64,000 nucleotides of DNA, taken from positions 12,799,222 to 12,863,221 of the forward strand of contig NC_054085.1 of assembly GCF_017562075.2 (NCBI RefSeq). The letters are read 5' to 3'. This document shows, piece by piece, positions 31,610-45,500 of this stretch. The DNA comes from Anopheles merus. Its lineage: Eukaryota; Arthropoda; Insecta; Diptera; Culicidae. The first letter of the stretch is position 1, and the number at the start of each line of letters is the position of its first letter. The notes beneath the pieces were generated by a model. The model had not been told where the DNA came from. It ran no database searches and saw nothing but the letters and a program-made list of their open reading frames with translations. Made by a program: the position numbers and the translations under genes.

Positions 31610-34600
31610 CCCCAAGGGATAACCCGTAACGAACACGAACGATGCTACTGCGCTCTTCCGTCCGGATGCAGATTTTTGGAATAAAATAGAAACTTTTGTA
31701 CGTGTGTGCGTGTGTACGTCTAAGTAGGGAAATGAAGAGAATGAAGTCCACATTGGAGCATTGGAAAATGCTCTCCGGGAAATACATTCTTTCCACTCCG
31801 TAGTCCGACCCGAACAATGGCGGCGTGGAAATGAAGCTTCAGTCGGTGTGGAAAAGTTAGATGATTGCCGTTTTGAATGGAAAATTAGTTCATAAACGGC
31901 TGAAGCGCAGTTTTGATGCAATGGATGAGAGTGGAATAAACAAGTAGCAATTCTCTGCCAACGAAATGGGATAGTGGGTTGATGTGACGGGGATTTCATG
32001 TGATGGCGGGTTTTTGAAGAGTCGAGTAAAAGAGTCAAAGAATTTGAAAAGATAAATAGATAGTTAAAGGTTTTTCTATTGAAGATTGAAGACTATTTTA
32101 TAACTCATTCATAGACTTCAGACTTCTTCAAAAATTAAAAAAAAAACAAGACACACGACTAGTTAGATCTTATTTATATTTATACGCACTTCACGTGTCT
32201 AAAAGCCTCATTCTTGGGATGGTTTTAGGCAATGTATAAACCAGCCGTTTGCTCATCAGAACAGATATCTTAAAGGTGATGAGACCTGGTAGAACATTAT
32301 GGCTGCGAAACAAACTCATGAAATTCCAGAAAGATGTATGTTTGTTTGATTAGGTAGGATGAACTTAAAACCTCCGAGGAACTTGAGGAACTATTGGAAA
32401 TATTGTTACATCAACTCCTCTCAAGATTGAGAAACGTTGTACATCATACAGTAAACTTTCTCTAATCTGCCCATAAGTTGGATTTAAAGGGATGAATAAG
32501 CAGTAAAATTCTTAAGTTAGTTACTTTTTTTTCTTATGTGAAAAACAGGAAGTATACTAAAAACCTCAAATATATAATAAATTCTACATTTTATAGTAAC
32601 AAGCGTGTCCTTAAGTCTTTTATGAGCATGAATGCTTTACCTTTCTAATGGATTTCTGAGAGATGTTTATAATACATACTGTTTTAGCAAGGGATGCGCT
32701 GAAAGAAGGAAAATGAACGACCTAATCAATTGACGAGTCAAGACTGAAAGAAATATTAATATTCATTTCATGAGTTATTGCAGGATCTTTGACAAAAAAG
32801 TCTAGTATATCAATACAAAGCGTAGAGTATATGCGTAGTAATTAGTTGTTTAAGAAACACAAAAACTGTTGCTCTTTTCATGCCACTACATACATACATT
32901 TCTATCAAACAGGCAAACGCTCAACTTTTCTCCTGTAACCTTTTGCTCGAGCCCCATCTACTCAACTGTATTCAATTAATAAATCTAATTTTCGCCTGCC
33001 GACATTTCACCACCACGCACCAAACACACCAAACTCAGCTGAACAAATCGCCAACGCAAAGAACACATCATACCAGAACCATCAACGCCGCCACCACCAC
33101 CATCACCGGAACAGTGCTGTTTGTGAAGGATCGAAGAATCGGTTTTGTTTCCGAATGCCGATAATTATGTTTGCCTTTGATTAACGAACTTCATTTTTAC
33201 CCAAACCGCGCGCACAGAGCGCAGAACTTTCGGAACCCGCGTGAGATGTAAATACCACGCAAAATCGAGCGGTCGAGCTGAGAGCTGAGAGGTCCCTGCT
33301 GTTCGCATGGAAAATTTGGCCACTTTTCGTCGAAGTAAATGAGCGCTGGTTTCCAGGGGAAAGGGAAGTTTATTTTTTGCGTTTTGGAAGGCTCAAACTT
33401 TCGAGCCATTGCTGCCACTGCTGGGTGTGCTGGCCCATATAACGGAGTCGTGTGGTGCTGGCTGCTTAATTAAGCAGATTGTGATTGATGGAAATGTTGC
33501 GGCTAATTGATGGAAAGAGGCTATGCCCGTTCGGGCGTACGATATCGATAGTGCGGATTTGGTGTTGTGCGGTAAATGGCACAAAGCCCATTTATTAGCG
33601 AATGGTTGGTGGCGTAGAGTCTTCCAAATTTGAATCTGTTTATCTGGTGGTGCGCGAGGCTTTAGAGTTTGTACAGTGGGCTGATAAGCTGGGTGAGGCG
33701 TTGCGTGGAATAATGTGATAGAATTAAGCCAAGCCATTAGACTTCGCTCGTTAAGTAGGCATTGGATTTCTTTGAACACTAAAAATAGAAATGGTGCTGT
33801 AATATAGCATTAAATGAATCTGACAAATGTAGCTTTTAATTTGTTAAATTTAAGCTTTTAAAGTTAAAACTCATTCTCACCAAACACTGAACACTTCTAC
33901 TTTTCAGTATTGTGAATCGCTCACGAATATAATCTGCGTAAAATATGCTTTCAGCTACGGATTATTGTAATCCTGATAATTCAAAAGAGTGAAAAATGTC
34001 CCCATTCCTCACTCCACTCACATCTCCCCTATAGCAGGATGATGTATGGATTTGCAAAACTTTTATCCAGCTGCATGGCCAACAAGCAAAGCTTAGCATG
34101 AATTAATTAGGGTGCTAATCTGTTGCAAATGTCACTGCTTTAAGCCTGCCCATTTAGAAAAGTTAATCGTGTTCGTTTGTATGTTTGTTCGCCACTCTCG
34201 TTACTGCCATTCATCAGCATTAGCTCCCGGGGACCAATGTTGAAAATTTGCGATAAGGAGATACCAACGGGAAACATCTGAAACTTGTTTTGAAAGATGT
34301 ATTCCGGGACAGGGAAATGAGACTTAAAAATAATGAGCATTGTCTATTGGGAATTTAATAACTTCCTAAGGCGAACGTTTATAGCGTACGTTGTTCTAAG
34401 CATTACAACAGGTCGCAGCATAGAAAAAGGATCCCTAAAAAGTTTCCCAGTTCAAGCTCAATCTCATGAGCGAAAACTATCAGAATATGAGCGAGCTTAC
34501 GTGCCAGCCAAGACAAACAATCTTTTCCTCAAGAATGAAAAGCAAACGAACGAGTGTGTGAGTGCATGTGTTTGAGGGTCGATTGCTCAAATATTGACGA

Positions 34601-37600
34601 CCACCTGGCCAGCCCATTCGATGGGTGCCTCTTCTGAACGGGACCTGAAGTTATGACGGACGGCTAATATTTGCCAAGTGTTAGGTTACGAACTAGTTAC
34701 GAAATCAAACAAACTTCCCCCGTCAAGCAAGTGTTAGACAAGAGAGCGCTCGAACGGTATGGAATAAAAGAATGCCAACCTGCTAGTTTATCACCTTCCG
34801 GCTAGATGGAATAGAAAAGAGTGCCCTAAAAACACAGCTAACCGTACGGTTCCATAGCCCCCTAGCGTACGATTACGGATTGCAAAGATAAATGTCTTTA
34901 TTCCGCACACTGGGATTCCACTACACATTGCTGCTGCTGCTAGAACAAAGCTAATAAAATTCCCCTCTGAGGATAAATCTACACAAGAACACTTCAAATC
35001 ATTAGCATAATCTCGAAAGGAGCTTTCTGGAGTGGTTAAAAATGAGGAGAAAAAACAGGAAAAGAAAGAAAAAAAGAGAGAGTTAAGTAATGATTCCTAT
35101 TAATTATCCAGCTGGCATTAAATTTATGTTGCGTTTTTTTGGTTTCTTTGTTTCTTGGTATTTGCAATTTTGGGTCTCGAAAAGCAAAAAGCTTCATTCT
35201 CCCCTTACCTTAAAGCATGATCCTTTTCGGGATTTTGTTTTGTTTCGGATAGCTGTGTTAGCCTGGAACTGTACGGAAGCTAATCGGGGTTAACTAGTTG
35301 CCGGTTAGCTTATCGTAATCGCAAGAATACGCCGTAGAATGACGCTAGTGCGGACAAATCAATATTAATTAATTAGCATAAACAAACCATTACGAGACCG
35401 GGACCGGGGCAAGATTGTGGCAAACGGCGAAGAGTTATGTGCGATAGGACTTTGATTAGAGGCGAATTCGGCGGCTGAGAAGCTACTGCGGAGATATTCT
35501 AGTGGAGCTTTTTTTGATAACGGGCAATATTTAAGCATAATGAGATGTAAAAATTGCAATTTAAATCATATCAAGCGTTATGTTGTGCTGCTTATGCATA
35601 TTGATGTTTGAAAAAAGGTGTAACTCTTCTAAAAATAAAGCAGTGATCAGAGGACATTAGCGATATTTGCCTAAAATACAGCAAAATTATGAGTTTTAAG
35701 GGACTAAACGATAGAAACTTGAATGATTTGCTATGTAATATATATGAAAAGTGTATTTTGGCTTCAATAAATGTTTCTCCCTCTAACAACATGTCATTTT
35801 GTTTGCGAATAAGTATAGTCAAAAAACCAAGATTTTAAAAATTATTATTGATGAAAAACTACGTCAGTACCTAATGGAGCTCTTCAGTTTAAAATGAAAC
35901 TTTGATTTTTGATTATTGGGTGGTTTGTTCTGCTGTCTTTTTATTCATGTTTTTCAGTTAAATCATTCTTTTTCATTGCTACGAGGTGGTATAATGGGCT
36001 GTATTTTAACAACAATATGAACGGTACATGATTCCTTTATGCACCTTCATCCACCGAGCGGAAACAAAAGGCACTCCCCGCCGACCGGATTGGGAAGACA
36101 ATACATTTTGCCCCACGCATCCACTTTCAATTATGGAAAATTATCAGAATCGTTAATGAGCATGAGTGATGGCGCATAGGCGAACGAAACCACCCCCATT
36201 TAGCTGTACACCCCATAAATGTATCGGAAACACATTTCCAATTGACACATCGAGCATCGAGCCCACACTGCAACCGCCCGAGCTACCCCCGGGTTGGATG
36301 AATTAAACACCTTTCCGTCCGGTGTTGAGATTGAACTATGAATCACACCGTGGGAGACCCACAACGGGGGAGAGTAATATAAAAAAAGAATCCCCATTTT
36401 CCATGATTGGCGGCCCTTCTATGATATATGCGCGTTTGCGAAATTATTCCATTCTTTATGACCCCCTGTCAAACGAAGCGCAACGGAATAATTGCTAGAA
36501 TTGGCTGCATAATACATACACTTCGGTGCAGCGAGCAAAAAATCTGCGTTATGAGGCATTTTTTTCATAGTATTTTGCTATTTTTGAAATAAATTGATGG
36601 AAGAGTGGTATAAATAAGCTTGCTAGTAACACCTTTTTCCCTACTACTCTTCTCATCATTTGTTACAACAAGCGTAAGCCGCCTCTGGGAGTTGCAAAGA
36701 ATGAATACGCTAAAATTCACTACCAGTACTATTTCCTTTCCAACTGAGCTCAGTACAATCTGGCAAACAAAAAAAAAAGCCCCATGGAGGTCCCCTCACA
36801 AAAAAACCCCAATACAGAAGGCTCATTAATCAGTGGCAGAAAAATGACAGACTCATGAATAACGGAAGCGGAAACGTGAAAGTGCTGAATAATTTATCAG
36901 CTCCATCGAAGGAGGGGAGACTTTTGGCTGTCCTATCCTCCCCACCAGCAACTCCCCAAGAGGATTCCCCGGCGCAGTGATGAAGCATGCAGCGTGTAGT
37001 AAAGCTACGCGTACGGATGACGGTTTCTACTGAGCCGTAAAGAAACAAAAACACAGACGGCCTACTACACGAAGCTGCCATTCATCCCAAACCATGGCAC
37101 CCACTGGTACACCAAGAAGGCTCTGCTGCGCGGTGGAATCTGGAGTGTGACAAAATCAAAACCTGCTGACGGCAACGAATTTATGTTTTACTTGATTTTG
37201 GCCTTTTTTTTAGGTGTGTGGCGTCTGATTCGATGGCAAAGTGGGTTTTTTTTATCATAACACTTAATGTTGCTCGAGATGGATGTATCGAACAGCTGTG
37301 GCGGATGGACTCATTTCCTGGCGTGCGTTTTGTGCTGAAGCTTTTGAGAATTATGTTTCTAAGCACATGGAAATGAAGATGGTGATTGGAATAGGCCAAT
37401 CGGTGATGGATGAGAGTTAAATTTTTTTACACTTTTGATTTGGATTTTTGTTAGTCTTCTTTGGACTGTTAATCAAGTTTACCCGTCGTGCCAATGGATG
37501 GATCGATTTTAATTAAAATTTTACAACGCATCTTTCCGGCGAGGGTTGGGATTTTAATGAATATATTATAACAAAATAAACTTTTTGTTATTTAATTTTT

Positions 37601-40600
37601 AATTTGTAGAATAATATATTTTTGCATTTGACAGCAGCAGCAAAGAGCACGGAGATGAAAACCGAAAAGTGACCGCACGGTGCCTGAAGCATAACATGAA
37701 TCAAACAAAACAGTTATATAATAAAAATAGTAACGCTTTTGATAGCATAGAGCTAAACGTAAAGCGTTATAACTGAAATCCCTCTCAAATATGTCTTCTT
37801 ATTGGCGTCTTGCGACCTTCACGGCCATGCCGATCTATACATGCTTCCGAAACTTATTGCGAGCGCCTACACGTACGGTCCAAAACACCCGAAGTCATAC
37901 AAAATCATGAAAAAGTCTGCGCCTTTGCGTTCTAAATAAATTATATATGAAATAAATAATAGAATTCGAAGTGACTAGCCGAATGCATTATTTCTTGTTG
38001 AATTTAAGAATTGACGCTAAGTTTCAAAATTCAAATCAATAATTGCAGTTCCGAATTGAATCACTCACAAGGGAGTCATCAGTCATCAACGATGAATGGC
38101 ACCGTTGAAACTTTCCTTGAAATAAGCATTCTGCAGAGAAGTTATTATTGAATCATCAAATGCTTAGAGTCTTGAAATGCTAAGAGCTATGAACTACAAT
38201 ATGTTGTAAAATAAGTGAATAATTTTGTTATTCTGGGGGATAATAATATTAAAAATAAACTCGATTTTCTATAAAGAAATTCATGGGTGATTTCGAACTC
38301 TTCATTTATAATTCTCATAATATTTGACCCAAATTATTGGCATACTTTGTCAAACTTCAGCCATATGATATCGCTTAAAGTCACTTACAAAAGTCCCAAT
38401 TATTGTTCCAGACCCCAATTCAGAAACTCAATCAAGTTTGCCGACATAGCTGACAAGTGAGAAACCCTGCCAATTATCGATCGATCTATCAAAATACTGT
38501 GTAAACTCGGTGCATGAAAATAGCTTAGAAAGAGCTTTATTCAACAACATCCCACCGGCATGTTTAGCCGTCCTGTTTGTAACAAACATACGCTACAGTT
38601 TTCATACCTCCCAAATTCAAAGCACTCCATTATTTAGCAAATGCCACCCACTGGCGTGTCACCGTATCGCCATCGCTGTAATCGATCGAAAGTACAGCGA
38701 GGTGTGGAAATTGATCATTTATCATCAATTTGCATCTGGGGAGCAGGGAAATGATGAGCTGGTCGTGTTTAATCCAGTACGCGGGCTGGCAATGGCAAGG
38801 ATATAATCAACCACCAGCAACCACCAGCAGCATCAGAGGCTGGGTTTTTGCTGCGTAATGTTGTACGCCACACAACACACAGGCAGGAATACACAGGCCT
38901 GAGTATTCCCAACACGGATGCAAACGTTTTCCCGAAACAACAATTTAATTTCCATACCGAGCCGCCGTGCCCAAAAGATCGCCGCGCGCTTCGAAGGTGC
39001 GCATCGTACAGGGCTTTCGGGCGGTGGTGTTTAGGATGTTTCCGATACGCTTATCGACACCATCGATAAATTGACTACTTTCGACGAGCGCGGGCTCTTC
39101 CTCTCTCTATTTGCTGTCTACCATCCTGCCACTTAATTGGAATTTATTCGGGTTTGCTTTTAACGGGAAAGCCGGCGAGGAGACGAGCAACGTTGTTCCG
39201 TTCCACGAGGTGATGAGCATAGTCTGGTATTCTTAATTTAATTACAAGTTTTTGGGCCACATTCGACATTTGACGGTGCCGCTTCGGAAGTGCGCGACAC
39301 TTCATAAAGCGAGCCTACGTAAGGGACGACTACGACGACGACGGACGACAGTGTTATGTACTTGATTGGCGGGAAAAGTCCCGAAAATCCCGAACGAGAT
39401 ACACCAACACCCGGGCACGGATGGTTGAGGATGAGGAATGATAAATCAATTAACAAAATTGAATGTTGTTCTGCCGACGGCGGGAGGTGTTTGCATTGGC
39501 TTCAATTTTGGTGAATTAGTGGTGAAATCAGCAGACACTGACAGCAGGAATACGTACATCGGCTTGCTTGGTGGGTAATTGTTTAATGAATCATTAAACA
39601 CCAACCGGCAGAATGCAATTGAAGTTGGGTCGTTAACTGATTTGGGATTAAATTTGATAAAAAAGAGCACTCAATAAAAACACCTCCAAGAAGCTCCTTT
39701 ACATCGAAAGATCGACTCTCTATTCCTAAAACCTATGCTGCCGCCTGCTGCTCTGCCCAATCGAAAAGGAAGCATAAATAAAACGCCCCAACAACACCAC
39801 CCCCCGGCGCAAAAGGCACAAAACGATTGGCACGTGGAAAGATTTGCCTGGCTTTCTCTCGGACTGACCGCTTATGTTCGGCATCATTTAGCAGTGGCAC
39901 GATTTATGTCATTTTAATTCAGTCTAATTCGGAGTTTCGGGGCCTCGGTACGAGAGACAAGATAAATTACACTCGTTAGCATGTATCTGTATCCTCCATC
40001 CGCTTCACGCTAGAGCTGGACAATGGCAAATGGGCATAGAATGGAATATGCTAAAGATGTTGCCCTGTATTTGCAATGGCAGGGGAATCTGTTCTTATGG
40101 ATGTGTCAACTTCCTTTCGGAGGAACTTTTTATTATCAGCTTTACGTTTTTGTTATGCAAAACAGTAAAATACAAGACAGTATGTTGTAGCATATAAGGC
40201 AAAGATTAGGACGAGCATGCACAAGACATAACAGATACTATGTTTTGACATTTATAAAGTATCCTTTAGATATCCTAAGAGCGTAGTTCAGAAATAATGG
40301 TTGGGTTTTCAAGACTCATTAGATACTTTATAGCGTTTTTCAGAAAACACCTATCGTAGTCGTCTAATTTAATTTCGTTATTCTGGCACTATCTATCGAT
40401 GTTCTCGCAACGATGCAACAATACGGGCGAGCGAACGTTTATAAATTATTCCTAGATTAAGAAATTGATTGAAATCATTGGTGCTTGAATCCAAATCGAG
40501 TAACATCCATAAACACTGTAACTTAGCCTTAGACATTTTCAAGCAAAGATGTCTCCAAGTTTCTCTTTCGACCCATCCGTCGAAATGTGCTCAACCAAAA

Positions 40601-40954
40601 CCCATAATCAACTATTTGGCTGCTAAATTAAGCCTAATTACAATAGCTTCACATGTTATGTGTACGTTTCAAACACGATCCACATTTGCCTTCACACGCC
40701 TTGGTGTCATTACTCACGCATAACACGATTGAAAGCGAACGATGTGAACCTCTTGTAATTTCTTGTATTTAATCATTCCTTGCTCGCCTGGGTGGCCTTC
40801 GGGATGAAATGTAAATAAACACAAGTAATCGTTATTTGAATCTCTTCCGACTTTTACCAGCCGTAGCTTTCAAGTGGCAAGTGTCGATGATACGATTTGA
40901 TTAGAGATTGCTGTAGGGTGGCAAACGTTCTTAAAACGACACAACACGGAAAGG

Positions 40955-40960
40955 TCAGTT
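40955..40960 (+). promoter_or_regulatory. Candidate initiator of the clip-domain gene
   Basis: TCAGTT, an arthropod initiator, lies 53 bases before the ATG at 41013, with a TTAAAA at 40931-40936 about 25 bases upstream. Spacing fits a focused insect core promoter. Confidence 0.45.
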
Positions 40961-41012
40961 AGTTTCATTTCAACCGGCAATCGCAGCAAGTGCAGTTCCA
41001 GAAGGTGTAGTG

Positions 41013-42300
41013 ATGTTATTTCCAAGTGTGATCATTTTGCTGTCCGTAGCAGCACACGTCACGAAGGCGAACGTTATAACACAGTCAGATGTAATGTGAA
41101 ACGAAGTGCTAGGAATTCAGCAATGCGCTAATATTTGTTGGAATTTGTAATTTAGGTTTGTAAAGGAGGACTCTGTCTGCCGAAACACTTGTGTCCAACG
41201 GGAAAGCTTGAGGATGGACCAATACCACAGGGAGAGCTTGTAGCGCTCAACGTGGACGAAGAGAACGTTTGCGGTGACTTCATGAAGAAATGTTGCATCG
41301 GAGCATCGAGCGCTGATGGCGATTTGGTAACAAAAAGTGAATTTTTGTTTTACTGACAAAGATAGGTAAATGTTTTCTATGGTCTTAGATTCAAGAAGCA
41401 CAAACGGCTGAAGTTAAATGTGGAAGTCCAGTCACTTCTCCGCTGGTGTACAATGTGGAATCAAACCTGACGTACGCCAACTACGGCGAGTTCCCGTGGA
41501 CGGTGGCCATTTTTAACATCTCGTTCTCAGCAAACGACATGAAGCTGACCCTCGTTGGTGGTGGCAGTCTCATCCATCCTAAGTTTGTGCTGACGGCAGC
41601 CCATACGCTCAAGAAGCCAGATCGGTATGTGGCTCGGTTTGGTGAGTGGAGTATAAATTCTGATGCGGAAATATACCCTTCACAGGTAAATATACGCTAG
41701 AAAGCAATAGTTGAAGTGTATTCTAAGAACTGTGATGCATCTTTCACGAAACTTCTAAAGGATATTGGCATCGAGGAACACATCATACACCCTTCATACA
41801 GAGATTCATGTTTACTGGAGAACGATATAGCGCTGGCCGTGCTGAAACGCAACGTAATCTACACCGAGCACATTCGCCCCATCTGTCTGCCAAGTCCGAC
41901 GGACGTGTTTGACGGTCAACGGTGCATTGCAACCGGTTGGGGACTGGACGTTAGAACACAGCAACCGGCGCCGATTATGAAGCGCATCGAACTGCCCGTT
42001 GTACCGCGCGATCGCTGTCAGCTGTTGTATCGGAGGGCTGAAGTGGACTACTCCTTCAAGCTGCATCGCAGCATGATGTGCGCCGGTGGTGAGGCTGGTG
42101 AGGATACGTGTGACCAAGACGGTGGTACGCCGTTGGCGTGTAAAAAGGAGGACGGATCTTACGTGGCGGCCGGGATAACGTCATGGGGATTGGATTGTGG
42201 TCGAGTGGACGCGCCTGGTATTTATGTAGATGTGGCAAAGTTTACCTGCTGGATCAACGACACGATCGAAGGGTACGCAGAGCTGCATGCTGAAGAGTAG
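41013..42300 (+). CDS. Clip-domain serine protease homolog, CLIPA type (non-catalytic)
   Basis: Secreted haemolymph protein; CLIPA homologs modulate melanisation and other immune cascades without cutting peptide bonds themselves. Exons 41013-41090, 41156-41326, 41389-41685 and 41761-42300 give 361 residues. Signal peptide about 1-20 (MLFPSVIILLSVAAHV). Clip domain with six Cys at 28, 33, 39, 65, 72 and 73. The protease-like domain has His155 in LTAAH and Asp204 in ENDIAL, but the active-site block reads CDQDGGTPL: Gly303 replaces the catalytic Ser. The last intron (41686-41760) is supported because exon 3 would otherwise run into TAG at 41698, and the join gives AEIYPSQ-DIGIEEH, as usual in the family. 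No zymogen cleavage site typical of active CLIPB proteins was obvious. The exact CLIPA number cannot be told from here. Confidence 0.92.
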
Positions 42301-42502
42301 ATGGGGGTTTGGTTTGTAATGAAGGGGTGTGCATGTAGTAAAGGAACATTTGTAACGTTGCGGAGACGTAGTGAAGGAAAGCTATTAAGCATATATTACA
42401 TTATGTAACACTTTTAGTTGAAATTAAATTGAGATTCTTATCAATATTGCTTTAAAATTGATCATCATAGAACGGAATTTTGCCTAGGAAGTGACTCATT
42501 AC

Positions 42503-42508
42503 AATAAA
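42503..42508 (+). terminator. Candidate poly(A) signal of the clip-domain gene
   Basis: AATAAA, about 200 bases after the stop codon; no earlier canonical signal was seen. Confidence 0.5.
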
Positions 42509-45500
42509 ATCGTAAATAGCAGGTGGAAACATGTACATCAATCTAGCACACGAAAACCATCTCCGGAAGACGCTATTTATGAGTGTGCTATTCATCTACC
42601 CATTAACGGAGGGTGTGAGAAATGCCTTTCGCAGCTGCCACGCGGAAGCTCTGCAGTGTTCCATATTGCAAAATTGAAATTTTATGAGCCTCGGAAAAGT
42701 CACCAGTAACCTGCAAGACTTCAAGTTCTACCTCCGTTCTACCGCTTTACCATCATTGACATTCCAAAGCTGCTACTACTACGGTGGCGGCTGTTCCTTC
42801 ACCTGCCTCTTGTTGAAATTCTACAAAGCGACGCGAAAGAGGCTTTTCAAAGATGTTCTTTAAGGATGGATGCTTTCGTGTTTATTTTTTGGAGGTTAAA
42901 AAGCAAAAAAAAGAGGAAACCCAAGAGAAGAAGGGCCCAGTAATTCCATCACAGCAGTGTAGAACAGCAGATTTACAGCTTCCCGGCAGATTTACGACAG
43001 CACAAAGTCGTTCCCTTGTCAAGCAGTTGATGCGCTTGCCCGCGGAGATGACACTAGACGAAGCAGCCCGTACCGTACGAACGGGCGGCGTTGGGTTCCG
43101 TGTTTCTTTTCCCTTCGTTTTCATTACCCTTCCCTCTTCCAAGGGAGAAAAGAAAAGGATCGTCAGCGCACGCACGTTTTCCTTCATTCGGCCATGAAAA
43201 AGCTGCCGTTTGTCACAATGTTCACGGGAAAAGCTTATTAAAAATTATAACATCCAATGCCGCCCCGCCGGGTGGCTTCACAGCCGCAACCCTCCACCGC
43301 ACGCCATGTCTTTCTTGTTCCGTTCCGGAAAATGTCACCCTGGCTGGAACGTGTCACGCGGTGGATGAATAATATGGCAAAAATGTTAAATTTTACATCG
43401 CAACATTTAAACGCTTTTGGCGGTGGCTCGCCGGTCTGGTACAGTACGCTCAACTCCCCGAAGGTTGAGGTTGTTTAGTGTGAAAAGGTGAGCAATAAAA
43501 CCTGGGGGAAGAAGATTGTGGTCTAGGACGGGTGATGGTTTAATATTGAAGCTGAAGAAAAGGTAAATAGGTATACTCAACAAAAAAAAGCTTAAAAGAG
43601 TCATGAGAAGGAAAAGAACCTTTTTAGCTTTTATGCAGAAATTAACAATGTTATGAAGAATTTCGTTTGACTAAATTCTTTATAATGGATCGAGGTGTAA
43701 GGAACCAAAATTGAACAATTCATACACAAAATATAATAAATGATAAAGAAACGCTTCAAAAACATTAAACTCGTTAATTTGACGAGTCTTTTGATGAATG
43801 ATTTAGGTTATTTGAACAACCTCAAATTTTCATAAAAAACCATTTGATACAAAGCCTTGTGAGATGGCAATCAGAAAGATGACTTCAAACAAACAAAGAA
43901 CTTTTGGAAAATGATTGGTTTAAGCTTACGAAAATAGGTTTGATTTTACACACATCAACAACCGTGGGATATTTTAACTTAATCTATTCTAGAAGAACTC
44001 TCAGGAAATGCAAAAGTTCTATTCGTGACCTACATTTTACAAAATTTCTATTCTTTCAGTCATCACACGGTGCTGTTGCAATTCAAGCCTCTAACGATTT
44101 GCTCCATATACCGTTCCATTCCATACTTTCAACACATTTTTGTTCCCATTTTGCATAAGAATAAGAGTGGATTCTGTTAGTGCCCACCATTGGCCACAAG
44201 GCCACTCAGCACTGCTCGAGCTCGTTACAAAATCGCACCAAAAACCAGCACCGTTGAGCAGGCATGTGTTGTATTAAAATGCAATCATCATCAGGCGCAT
44301 TAGTAAGGCAAACGGTAACGAAGAAAGATTTGTACGTGTATGGTTAAGGCCGGAACCTCACCGGCACATTTGGTACATCACGGGAAAATGTATTATCACA
44401 TGCCGGAAAAGCTGAGCTCTTCCGAGCGATTCAGGAAATGGATTTTTCATTGCGTTTTCAAAGGAGAGCTCGGGGGAAAACATGAAAGAACTCGTTGAGG
44501 AAAGAAGAAACCGCTAAGCGAGAAACACTCTAAGGATAAGCGTGGTTAACAAAGAATCTTTACGTGTTTTTGGGCAAAAATTATATATCCTGAACATTTT
44601 TAGTATGCAGTTGACACGTCCGCATTGTCACTGGGGGCTTACACAAAACTTGATTGTCTCTCCCGTCACCATCATCGGCTGTGAGCTGATGAAGTACCAA
44701 TAGCGCACTTTTAACCCTTTTCTAGATAAAGTTATGAAACGATGGTGCGACTTCCTTATCAAAACAAAGACCATTTTGACCCTTTTTCTCTCGTTACACA
44801 TAAGAACCTTTCTTGGCCCAACTTCTCCAGGGAAATAAAGCTACGGAAGGAGCTCTAACGAGCAATTTAGCAACTTGTGCCGGAGGTTAAGCTTTTCTGC
44901 AGACCTTTTGGGCATTGGCTAACTTGTACAGCGCACCAACTATTTATGTGTCATACAGAGCAATGGAAGGATCTGATGGGAGTTGGAAATTATTAAAGAA
45001 GGGGGGCAGCGTTTGGGTTGTTTTTGGCCAACCAAAAAAGGTCGTCTGGCTCTTGTTTCAAACAAGAGCTCTTTCACCATAAAAAGACTTCAATAACTAA
45101 CAATAATTCAGCAAAAATTGTAAAAGTCACGCCAAAAAAAGGGCAACACATACTCCATTGGAAAACAAGCGCCCGAACGGGAGGAGTGGCAATCGCAAAA
45201 ATAACACACATTAACACAGCTGTCCATTTTTCCATCGCTCGTTCAGTTGATAAAACGCTCGCAAACAAAGAACGTAGCGGGATTGTGCTCCACTGTATAA
45301 TTGAACGCTACTTCGTTGGAAGCTGCTTTTCCCTTGTTCTCGATCATTGCTTTCCCCCTCTTTGTTCAATTCCACCCTTCCGCAAACCCAAACACTCCCA
45401 AAAAAAATCCACTCAATGAAAGCTTAACGACTTCTGCGAGGTGCGGCGAGTGTTGTTGTGAAAAAGGCTGCCACTACTACCCACTGAGTTTTCCAACCCA

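Larger units (their letters stand above)
29065..41012. other. Twelve-kilobase stretch without recognisable genes
   Basis: Six-frame reading gives only short, unrecognisable ORFs, and no spliceable set with conserved motifs. It is A+T-rich with small simple repeats: (GT)n near 31515, (CAG)n at 31591-31609, purine runs near 35045. It could be true intergenic DNA or one large intron of a gene on either strand. Confidence 0.5.

Noticed and set aside
31341..32038. Minus-strand ORFs of 158 and 185 residues
   Set aside because: Rich in simple sequence from (CAG)n and (GT)n tracts, overlapping each other in different frames, with no domain.
41686..41700. In-frame stop at the end of exon 3 of the clip-domain gene as a pseudogene lesion
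   Set aside because: The stop lies inside a 75-base GT-AG intron; splicing at 41685/41761 restores the family sequence.
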